Below, piece after piece: positions 37,701 through 46,101 of a stretch of 64,000 nt of DNA. Each line of letters opens with the position of its first letter. The first letter of the stretch is position 1. The stretch comes from Tubulanus polymorphus. Lineage: Eukaryota > Nemertea > Palaeonemertea > Tubulaniformes > Tubulanidae. The DNA lies in the NCBI RefSeq assembly GCF_964204645.1, contig NC_134028.1, forward strand, positions 26,510,153 through 26,574,152, read 5' to 3'. A program made the position numbers and the translations under genes. Under the pieces are notes generated by a model. That model saw only the letters and a program-made list of their open reading frames with translations, did no database searches and was not told where the DNA came from.

Positions 37701-40700
37701 AAGTTACTGGGGGTAACTACAACAGTATAAATGAGTCGTAGATTGATTACCTGTTGTGATGCGAACATCCATGAGAATTCTTTCTTCAAAACGAACTCGA
37801 ATCGCGAGTCTAACTGCACGGTTTTGACGTGTCCCTGTTTGTAAGATTTCACTCCCGAATTCGAGATGAAATGATGCCTGAAAACCCGCATACGCAGGTT
37901 AGAATTCGTTGAAATCTGTCTGGTTTTGTCGTCGATCGCGTCGAACAGCGCCCTCTTTGTAGCAATAACGAACTGTTTACACCACACAATACATAGATGA
38001 TCGGTTGACATCCAAACTCGAGGCATCGACATCGTCTACAAACAATCACTTTCAGATATAGTCTAATTCAATGACAATATGTGGATAACAATATTTCCTA
38101 ACTCACATATCCAGGGCCAAGATGGCAGTTTTTTGAATCGCAGAAAATCATAAATTTTTAGGTTTAAGGTCAGCTTATGCATTATCATAGGATAGGTTAG
38201 TGTAGATTTAAGTTTTCAGGTCAGCATCTGGCCCTGTTGGCTCTAGTTAATTAGACAAATTTCAAAATATTTTCTTGCTTTCACACACTATGAAACTGGG
38301 CCCGGATTTTATTAATCAAGATGAGAGTGAATTGAAATACTTACCATAGAATTGACACGTCTATTCTTAGGCACAACCTACAAAATATATATACACAGTT
38401 TAATATATAGAAATGAAAACTTAATTCAAAGATGATTTAGAAATGGTTCAGATTGAACATACATTGTCTAAAGACGTGAATAGATTGGGAACTTGAATAT
38501 CTCTGAATCCGCCTCCCGTTGATACAACCGTAACGTGCGACAGGGAAGTTTTACCGAAACGACGCCAATAATCGTTCACTTTCTCGTAGTAGTCAGACAT
38601 GTGACGATCGAATACGAATACTGAAAATAATCATCAAACGCATGAAATTACGACCAGTCGTAGTTGAATCGATGTCTATGAACGTTTGAACACAATTGAA
38701 CGTTGTCGGATCGTGAATCCTTGTTCTGTGATATCAATTAAATACATTTTACTGTACTAAACAATCTATGAATCCCGGATCCAGTTCCACAGTTCGGTAG
38801 GTTAAGTTTGAAATAAGTTCTTTTCAGATGTTTTAAGTCTAAAGAGTAAAATCTTAGATGATAACACTATGGAACTGGCTGAACTCTTATTCAAGGAATA
38901 GAATCAGTTTGAAGGGATAATTAGGCTCGAACTAACCTGGGTGATCGTGAGGAGTTGCTTGAGTGATGATAGTGTGGACCGTAGAGGCATCAAAACTAGG
39001 TAGTGAGAATACACCTCTAGCGACCAGACCTCCCTGAAATATTCATACACAGTACATCAGTCTGCAGCCTGGACCCTGTTCCCCAACACATTCAATACTT
39101 TATCTGTTCAGGATTTGACACTTTTCTAATTAAAAATGAACTTCAAACAGACTGTCCACACTTCAGAGTGTCTGAAAAGCTGACCTAGGGCTGAAGGGAG
39201 TTCCAGGCTGCCCACTGAATTACAATTTAGTTAAATCAACACTCTTTTCTTAGAAATTCTATATCTATTCTCTTACCATGGAATGCCCGACAAGTACGAC
39301 CGACTTTGGTGGATTTTTACTCTTCTTATACAACTGTAGAATATGTTTTATACAATGTTGTAAAAATTCTGAAAAAAAAAAAAAAAATTAATATATATTC
39401 GAAAAAGATTTTTCAACAGACAGTCAGGTAATCATCCCCTTGTCAGGTATTCCGAAACTGATGGAATCGCTAGAATCAGCCACAGCACGAAACCCTGCCA
39501 CAATAAAATGGGATATCTGATTGGCTAAAATTGACAGGGTTTCGTGCTGAGGCTGAGTCTCGATGCCATCAGGTTTCGAATCCCTGCCGGGGAGGATGTT
39601 AGATAAAGGTATTAGAGTAGCTTTACCTGTCTGATCAGAGAGGGCAGCACCGTACAGGGCCGAATAGGCTTCGTTGAAATCGACGGAGAAGTAATTGAAG
39701 TGTGAATAACTACGCATCGCTTCAGCTTTCCTCAACGCCACTGAACCCAGCGAACGCACCTGTTTAAAGCTACCGGAGTTACCCGGGATAAACAACACCG
39801 GAATACCGTCATAGCGTCCCTGTTTTAGTGAATCAGTGTAATGTCTGCAAAAGAAATGAAATCGAAGCGAAATATTATGAGTCCAATAAACAAACATCCG
39901 TTAACTGCGGTATAAAATAGGGGTTCCTCCAACCAGTATCCTAGTGCTCCAGTTTATACCTAGAAAATGGTGCACTGGACTGCATGGAGAAAAGTTTGAT
40001 CTTCGGACCCCCAGCGACTAGCTGAGCTGCTGGAGGGTACAGCTCCCCTGCCAGGCTCAAGCTCAAACAGCGGCTAGACACTTTAAGAAACAGAGATCGA
40101 CCGCTATTCCCATTCCAGGCTAGACTTACCCTTCTCCATATAAATATAGACCATACTTTGGATAATTTTCAGTCACTGCAGAATTCAATTTCAATTTCTA
40201 AAGGAATAAGAAACAGTAACGTTAAAGATTTATTATAAGAAGGAAGCAGGCATAAGCCTCTTCCACTTCGACTCTGATGTGGGAATGACAGCGGTTGGTA
40301 CCACGTCCACGGGTCACGCCTCACGGGGCTCGTATTAAAGACAAAGATTGAGCTACTGTAAAAACTATAAACTGTTTATCTTGAGCTCTAAAGCTGGGCG
40401 TAGGTCGACCTTGCGACGCGATCATCGCGTTGCGTCACAAATGGGGGGCGTAAGTCAGTTGCGATGATATTGTCAGCGACTGTGTGCGACTAGTTGCTCC
40501 CAGTCGCAAGAGCGAGTAGATCGGTTGCGACGGTCGCGTTGCGTCTCAGAAAGTAGAACATGTGATCGCAATCGTCGAACAGATGATCGTTTTACACATA
40601 CAGTAACTCAAGCCCAAGCGGTAGGCTAGCCCCTGCCCCTCTCCCCGGACCCTGTGGCCTGTCACTGGTCAACTCACCACGTATTCAGGATACTGAAACA

Positions 40701-40812
40701 TCCACGTCATTTCGCACTGATTTTTCTCATAGTTTGTGAAAACATCCCACAATCCGATGACGACAACAACAAACAATATCGTAAACGATATATAAATGCT
40801 TGAGTTAGACAT
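25790..40812 (-). CDS. PGAP1: GPI inositol-deacylase PGAP1
   Basis: ER membrane lipase that removes the inositol-linked acyl chain from GPI anchors before export. Twenty-one exons in coding order: 40678-40812, 40130-40197, 39627-39844, 39277-39368, 38937-39033, 38463-38620, 38345-38377, 37751-38035, 37549-37623, 36972-37046, 36763-36837, 36199-36430, 35649-35724, 35424-35565, 28487-28574, 27887-27980, 27474-27674, 26940-27069, 26552-26685, 26374-26469, 25790-25985. They sum to 2700 bp, 899 residues plus stop; human PGAP1 is about 922. An N-terminal helix is followed by the alpha/beta-hydrolase domain: [14 protein letters not shown], then VGHSMGG with nucleophile Ser170 (split between exons 4 and 5), then ITQATPH. 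A beta-rich middle and about seven C-terminal membrane helices follow. The ATG at 40812 is the first in frame; the upstream codon at 40854 is GTG. The 88-bp exon 28487-28574 uses the distal of two acceptors 8 bp apart, the only choice that keeps frame. Confidence 0.95.
29001..29704. repeat. C-rich, G-free minisatellite in the large PGAP1 intron
   Basis: About 700 bp without a single G on the plus strand. It is built from units of roughly 30-45 bp of the type CCCTACACTACTCCCCCTCC, then C/T-rich sequence and CCCAACTCAAT. All three plus frames stay open because the repeat lacks stop codons; this is not coding. On the transcribed (minus-sense) RNA the array is G-rich, with many GGGG runs. Confidence 0.9.
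30524..30740. repeat. Degenerate short tandem repeat
   Basis: Many diverged units of about 15 bp of the type CACCAGTTCGACCTG, for example around 30540-30735. Both strands stay open across it. It lies in the large PGAP1 intron; nothing supports coding. Confidence 0.7.
30800..30963 (+). other. Possible 5' non-coding exon of the nested gene
   Basis: A strong donor, CCTCAC then GTAAGTAC, occurs at 30964 on the plus strand, about 2 kb before the acceptor at 32977 that precedes the nested coding exon. The left limit is arbitrary. This is inference from splice signals only. Confidence 0.25.
31260..31520. repeat. Thirteen-copy 20-bp minisatellite
   Basis: Thirteen consecutive 20-bp units of the type GGTGTGTGGGTGACCGGTTG, with variants ending CAATTG, CAGTTG or CGGTTA and a GTCTGGATG variant in some units. 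The period is exact over 260 bp. It lies in the large PGAP1 intron. Confidence 0.95.
32445..32459. repeat. Poly-G run of 15
   Basis: An uninterrupted run of about 15 G on the plus strand in the large PGAP1 intron. Length may vary or be miscalled. Confidence 0.8.
32996..34489 (+). CDS. Unrecognised 497-residue protein nested antisense in a PGAP1 intron
   Basis: One long open frame from ATG at 32996 to TAA at 34487-34489, GC-richer than the surrounding intron and with no low-complexity explanation, so it looks genuinely coding. A splice acceptor (TTGTAG) ends at 32977, just before the ATG, so at least one upstream exon is likely; GTAAGT at 30964 could be its donor. The protein is hydrophilic and rich in Ser, Thr, Arg and Asp. 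It has no signal peptide or membrane helix, acidic clusters (DDDDE), basic patches, and a denser C-terminal part around [20 protein letters not shown] and [15 protein letters not shown] (about residues 400-465). I recognise no domain. It lies wholly inside the PGAP1 intron 28575-35423 on the opposite strand. Confidence 0.7.
   Translation: MFISNGETGNHDDHCSESESFAHAKTSFIGPDSITVLINAKNTAAAHKPDRSSTESSSTGNHDDHDECYEQSALLQHRQRQRVDSVRSSEFESDGIVEYLYNGRRSTATTTFSVQSNIRVKKRSKSAATFNENTMNYRLRRTSSAVNADERLLKRRDKTVNLYFLDNAGKVSPAGKSNISYDCDEGFLSTCDRVSPYRTRAPPGAGDMHRITHQLADMSLYYATERKHQTPTRGRPSTTTTDRQTETENPEKTGKTETKNSEILKRQETEVKTAPKQPELKRSRPWTTGRTTCAKERSLSNKLLNVVSIDDSPLRYSFDPYANIHSVVNSRVTTTTDDDSQTDASLVSSARTESGIYDMRIPADDDDETAGQTSEMRKDELYTLLFDEDMVITNRAVDRGFGCLLKPSRNNPVIDGACYRGLYRYDNSRRHKLRPTRGSRHFQRMLATLRLQLLMGENSPTRERFVKSLQKYSSDNKAPSVNGKKHEPMSSLAGIAE
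34500..34833 (+). repeat. Dispersed repeat family A, copy 2
   Basis: Begins right after the nested gene's stop codon and shares blocks in order with 5597-5880, including GAGTATTGCGTCA, GAGACAAATGAATC and AAGTCGACCTGAGCT. Probably a transposon fragment that forms part of the nested gene's 3' region. Confidence 0.55.
39572..39584 (+). repeat. tRNA-like box B
   Basis: GGTTTCGAATCCC resembles a polymerase III box B. No matching acceptor stem; probably a SINE relic in a PGAP1 intron. Confidence 0.25.
40490..40575 (+). repeat. Dispersed repeat family B, copy 2
   Basis: Shares TTGCTCCCAGTCGCAAGAGC and AGAAAGTAGAACATGTG with 8790-8910. It lies in the intron between PGAP1 exons 1 and 2. Confidence 0.55.
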
Positions 40813-41085
40813 TTTGAACCGGTACAGCCCTATACAAATCGAGCGATGCACCACCTGGAGACTGCGACAAGTAATTCGGAATAAGCTCGTTACCAGTAAG
40901 TCTGGGTATAATTTCTAATTGAATTGAATTGAACTGATAAACCCGGGTACTCGGGGAAGATAATCGAACGCGCTATTGGAACGATTGTAGGTGGCACCAC
41001 TGAACGGTTTATCCGAAGTGCGTCGGCTCTGGCAGTCGAGGGTAAACACGGAAGTAATAATTGATAAATTGACAAAACGCAAAAA
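40813..41085. promoter_or_regulatory. Bidirectional promoter region of PGAP1 and WBP2
   Basis: Only 273 bp separate the PGAP1 start codon (40812, minus) from the WBP2 start codon (41086, plus). Both UTR starts and core promoters must lie in or near this space unless non-coding first exons exist. I see no clear TATA box; the GC-richer core is about 40940-41045. Confidence 0.6.
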
Positions 41086-44000
41086 ATGTCTCTAAATACA
41101 GCACACGCTCACGGAGGGGTTCTAATTTACTGTGGAGAGAGGTAATTAATTACTCTAATTAGTATATATTACTAATTACTGGTTGACATGTTTTCAATTA
41201 ACGACAATTCTCCGGTTAACAATAACAACACTTTTCTTTTGAATCAACTCAAATCTCAATTTAGTTTCATCTACTAACTACATCTACTAATGTCTATTTA
41301 TTAATGGATGAGACCTGTTTTTCTGGGATATTTTGCTTACTTTTTGGGGAACATACCTCATTATTATGTCTTAACAGAATGCCAAAAGTCGCGGACAACA
41401 ACTGAATATCCGATATTATTCCAGTTCTGTACCAATTAGATGGATTGGCAAAAAGACTCCTTAAGTCCAGTTGAATGAGAGAGAAAATCCTCCATTTTGT
41501 GAAATTTCTTGAATTTGTACATTGTCACCACGCCTACAAAATGAAGTTATTTTTCTTGTGGGGTCTCAACAACTAAATCAGGGTGGCGTAGACATGGTAA
41601 CAATGTTCAAATCCAAGAAATTTCACAAAATGGAGGATTTATTTTTTTTAAGTAAGCAAAATATCCCAGAAAAACAGGTCTCATCCATTAATAAATAGAC
41701 ATTAGGATACTGCATCTGAACCGCGATCGCGCGTATAACGATGCAGGGGGAAAGTGGTGCTATTAGGTGGTGCATACTGAGGAGCAGTTTATTGACACTA
41801 TTTTCTCTTTGACAGGATTTTGATTTATTATGATGGAGTCGAGTTTTGTATTGAACCAGATCAACCGCACCAGGCGATGCGTGGTACCAACAAAGGCCGT
41901 GTTTATTTAACCACTCATAGGGTCAGTCCCTTTTTGTTACTCATAGTTAATTTTTTTGGGGCGAATCTGTAATTCAACCCTTCTGGTCAGTGATGGACTG
42001 AATCAGTGATGGACTGCTTGTACATAGCATGGCATGATGTTATTATTTAATAGGTTTTATCTCTATTGAAAGATGGCAGCACCTGTTGACGGAACTAACG
42101 ATACACCGCACCGCAGTGTACTGTAAACACGATCTAAAGCGATTTCAAATTATCTCCAGGGGCCGGTTCCATAGTCATGACTTAGACTTAAGCCCAGTCT
42201 AAGACCATGTTAGTTCTATGGCCAATCTAACAACTTAAGACTTGAGCCCACTTTTGGACTTAAGTCTCGACTGGAACTGGCCCCAGCACTTTTGGGTATT
42301 AATTAGTCAGCACTGAAAGGGATAAACCATATTATGGTGGTCAGAAGTAATAATCTAATGTACTTTTAATGCTCTCGTTTATTTCACTTATTGTTATTAT
42401 ATTATGCAGGTTATTTATAACAGTAAGAATAGAAATGACGTTCTTCAATCGTTTTCTATTCCGTTCACGTCGATGAGAAAAATCGAATTAGAACAGCCTA
42501 TATTCGGCTCTAACTATATCAAAGGCAAAGTGATTGCGGAAACTAACGGTAAGAGGAGATATGACTGTTCAACCCCGCAAATATTCAAATAAATTACTCA
42601 TTGTATCAATGAATATAATCATGATATCTAATTGTAGGTAACTGGACTGGTTCGGCTAATTTTAAGTTGTATTTCACTACTGGTGGAGCTATCGAGTTCG
42701 GACAAGCGATGTTAGAAGCTGGTAAAAGAGGTCAGTGTCTCCAAACATCCGGTTGAATCAATCTGTTACCTAGGCTATGGAGGATGCAGAGTCTACGCCG
42801 AGAGGGGGGGGTATAGTTAGTGAAGACAAAGTTGCTCAATCATTTCCATTGGGATAAGCTTTCATAATCGAATGGAAATTTCCGATTGTGAAACTGATCC
42901 ACATAACAGACAGGCAACTGACTTAGCAGGAGACAGGGTCCAGGTTGATAAATAGCATTTTGAGGGCTATTTTGCGAGTTTGAAGATATGAATATTCGAT
43001 AAAACCTTTTTCAAGTCGATGTTTATCGTTGTTGTTGTTGTTGTTTTTGCAGTTATACGGAACAGACCTGCGCAACCTCCACCATACGCTCCACCGTCAG
43101 GACGGTACTATCAGGCTCCACCACCGGCCTATACTCCCATGTATCAGGATCCAATGTATTCATTCGTACCGCATCAAACATTCCCAACAGCACCACCTGG
43201 TGAGTACTTCTGGTTGGAAGAGATTGCTGCCTCTTAAGTACCCTTAAGGACCCAGTTTAATAGATGTTGCTCGATTTAACCTACCGTGGTTCAGTAGACT
43301 TAATTCAGGTCAATCTAATCTCAGTATTCTCCATCTACTGAAATTGTACAGGGACTGCATTATGATATCAGCTTTCAATCAACCAAAAAATACAGAAAAT
43401 TTAAGCTTCATTTTGGTGCAATCTTTTTCACATTAGCTCAATATATTTCAAAGCAATTATCAGCGTGATAGACTATTGACATCCACTCTTGTTGGGGCAG
43501 CAGATATTTTATTAATTGTGGCTAATTTTCAGAGGGTTGATGTGAAAATGATAGTGGTGGCCGCCCCTCTAAACCCTGAACATTGGGAACTGGGTCGTTG
43601 TAATTGTATTCATTCTAAATACAGTTAGGGATTTATATTTTTCAGCTAATGGCGTTTATATGACGGATGCCCCGCCTCCGTACCCAGGGATAAATCCAAA
43701 TGAGGCTGCGTATGCTCCTCCGCATCCACCGGGATTTGTAGCCGGGGGCAACGGTGTTGGCGCGCCGCCTCCACCCTACCAAATGCAACCAAACAATCAA
43801 TTCGGTGGATATCCACCTCCACAGAATGGAGCGTATCCACCTCCACAGAATGGAGCGTATCCACCTCCACAGAATGGAGCGTATCCACCTCCACAGAATG
43901 GAGCATATCCACCTCCACAGAATGGAGCGTATCCACCTCCACAGAATGGAGCGTATCCACCTCCACAGAATGGGGCGTACCCACCTCCACAGAATGGAGC

Positions 44001-44184
44001 GTATCCACCTCCACAGAATGGGGCGTACGGTGCCGGATATCCGTTGTCAGCTAATGATGCGAAGGCGATTGAAGCGAGTGGATATTACAATCCGAATCAA
44101 CCGAATACAGCGTTCGTACAGCAGCGTCCGGACGCCGTTCGTTATCCACCATCTTATGACGAAGCCACAAAAAAATCACAGTGA
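41086..44184 (+). CDS. WBP2: WW domain-binding protein 2 (GRAM domain, PY motifs)
   Basis: Cytoplasmic and nuclear adaptor; relatives bind WW-domain proteins such as YAP/TAZ and NEDD4-type ligases through PPxY motifs and act as transcriptional coactivators. Exons: 41086-41141, 41816-41921, 42410-42548, 42638-42730, 43053-43199, 43646-44184; total 1080 bp, 359 residues plus stop. The first exon starts MSLNTAHAHGGVLI, matching the family's N-terminus. The GRAM domain covers about residues 20-135, with FGSNYIKGKV and GGAIEFGQAML. The Pro-rich tail has PPPY in QPPPYAP, APPPYPG and PPPPYQM, and PPSY near the end; YYNPNQPN matches the family's C-terminal YYNPGNP block. Nine perfect-length YPPPQNGA repeats lengthen the tail, which explains the size compared with about 261 residues in human. 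Confidence 0.95.
41287..41705. repeat. Foldback element in WBP2 intron 1
   Basis: CTAATGTCTATTTATTAATG at the left end and its reverse complement at the right end start terminal arms of about 57 bp (41287-41343 and 41650-41705). A second, inner pair of arms (41484-41513 and 41611-41640) holds ATCCTCCATTTTGTGAAATT and its complement. The right arm is continuous, but in the left arm the outer and inner parts are separated by about 140 bp. Confidence 0.85.
42159..42284. repeat. Palindromic repeat family C, copy 2
   Basis: Starts GGGGCCGGTTCCATAGTCAT and ends GACTGGAACTGGCCCC. Compact MITE-like palindrome in WBP2 intron 2, related to 25211-25354. Confidence 0.8.
43810..44025 (+). repeat. Coding 24-bp tandem repeat, nine copies (YPPPQNGA)
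   Basis: Nine consecutive 24-bp units, each encoding YPPPQNGA, within the last WBP2 exon. Units differ only at silent positions such as GGAGCG, GGAGCA and GGGGCG, so the array is recent or homogenised. The unit carries PPPQ and not PPxY, so it adds length and proline without adding PY ligands. Confidence 0.95.
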
Positions 44185-45300
44185 AAATGATAATGAAACA
44201 CTGAATATCGATCTATGATTATTAACCGTGATTTGACTCACTGTGCGATTCAAAACTATACTCGCTTTTTATGTCGGTAATGAGTGCAATGTAAATATGA
44301 CATGGGCATGGGACACTGATATGAGTCATGGGCAGATGCAGGATTTTCAAAGAGCGCCCCCCCTCTCTGCTATTGGTCATCCCCCAGAAAATGTTCATGC
44401 ATTCTGAGTATTTTTGTCACTGTTTGATCATCCCATAACTTTAAAATGTACTCTGTACTTTGAAATTTAGCGTTGAAAAACTGCAAAAAACGGGCCTAAT
44501 TCGATGGAAATTTAGATGGTGCTCTAGCACCTAAAGCACCCTCTTGATCAGACCTGTACGTGGGATTTCTTGTTAAAGGTGCTAGCTGTTATGAATGAGT
44601 AGTAGTTATCAATCTGTAGTCAGGGACTACCTCTACAGCATGGAACCACCCATTTAGACTTTCACCATCTGTAGTGTGAAGTTAGGACGATCGGCGTTTG
44701 AAAGTGTGCTGATAAAATGTCTAAAATCTTATTAAGTTCATTAAACTAAAAAACATGCTTCATGTGAAGTGAACATGTGTGAGGTGGTGGATGATCATAG
44801 GTTGGCGACAAGGTGTTGATTGTCTGAGGGGGTCCAGGCTTTAGGCCATGAGAGAGTTCAAGGTGCAGATTGATAGCTGCATAAAAAAAGCTGTTAAGTT
44901 TTAAAACAAGTAAAAGTTGTTAGTATATATAAACAGTATGACTACTATGTTATTTGTATAGGAGTAGGGCACGATTATTGTATTGATATTAGAGTTATCT
45001 CTTATATTTCACATTAATGTTATACTAATACAATGTAAGAGTCATCATTATTCGCTTATGAAAATGAAATGTGATTAAAATTTCACATTTTTCAAAAATT
45101 TTGACTGAACAAAAGCAGTTTCTACCATAAAACTATTATATTGTGTTCAAGTTGCATTTAACTCTAAATTCTATGTATGGGATTAACAATTTTGAAGTTC
45201 TTGAACACTTTTATATTATATATGTGTGGATTTATGGTTTCACAGACTGCTAGTCTCTGTGTGTATCAGTACTAATTTGATGTTATTTCGATTATTTACG

Positions 45301-45306
45301 AATAAA
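45301..45306 (+). terminator. Polyadenylation signal of WBP2
   Basis: AATAAA followed by AGATTC and a T-rich stretch (CAGTTTCTTTTATTC) some 35 bp downstream, 1.1 kb after the WBP2 stop codon. Confidence 0.55.
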
Positions 45307-45929
45307 AGATTCTAATTGTAGTTAATGCTAATTCCTTGACAGTTTCTTTTATTCTTGCTGTGCTACTGGGATACGTGGAAGCAGGGCAGTGTGATGATTC
45401 TCATCACACTTCCCTGGTGGAAGAAAGGTTGTGGATTACTGATAAAATGTCATGTGCGGGGTGGGTAGACTGGTTGCCTGTCCCATTCAATATCGAATAT
45501 GACCGGTAAACCAGTCTATGGGGCATTCGCACCGCAAGTGAATTATTGGGATTCGAACCCATGTGGAAGTGGCAGATTTCTCAAGATGGCCGTCTTTTGA
45601 CAGTCGAGTAAGTAAACAAACAATTATCTGTCAAACGGCCACAAAAACTGAGTTACCGGTAGTTTAATACGGATTGATGGATATGAGGATTATTGATTAC
45701 CTGAAGTGCATTTACAGATTAAACAGGTTAATTTAAAATGTTCTACTATTGAAAGAAATGTGTCATTTAAACACAAAATGATTCTTAATTCTCACGATTC
45801 ACACTCCACACTTGACACTCACTATGACTATGAGTGAGGACGGACGAGTGATACTCAGCTTTGAGCAGAGGGGCCTGACGCAAAAAGTATCCTAGGCACA
45901 CCAGAGTAGTCTACACCAGATAGCATCCT

Positions 45930-46036
45930 GGGGCCGGTTGCATAAATACCATAGTAACAATGAACTTCTTTCTAATCATCACTATGTCAACTATCCACTG
46001 GTTAACTCTAACCAACTTTTGAGCAACTGCAGCCCT
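45930..46036. repeat. Palindromic repeat family C, copy 3
   Basis: Starts GGGGCCGGTTGCATAAATAC and ends GAGCAACTGCAGCCCTGG. Diverged copy of the family at 42159-42284; a related piece lies near 32690-32750. Confidence 0.55.
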
Positions 46037-46101
46037 GGTGTCAAAGTACGTGTCAAATATACAACAATAATATTGATGTATTTCAGGTGTGTTGATTGAA
46101 G

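Larger units (their letters stand above)
44185..46101 (+). other. WBP2 3' UTR and intergenic space
   Basis: About 1.1 kb of probable WBP2 3' UTR up to a perfect AATAAA at 45301, then spacer. The spacer holds a box B-like GGGATTCGAACCC at 45548, the hairpin AGTGTGATGATTCTCATCAC (about 45389-45411) and a family C palindrome at 45930-46036. No coding stretch seen. Confidence 0.65.
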
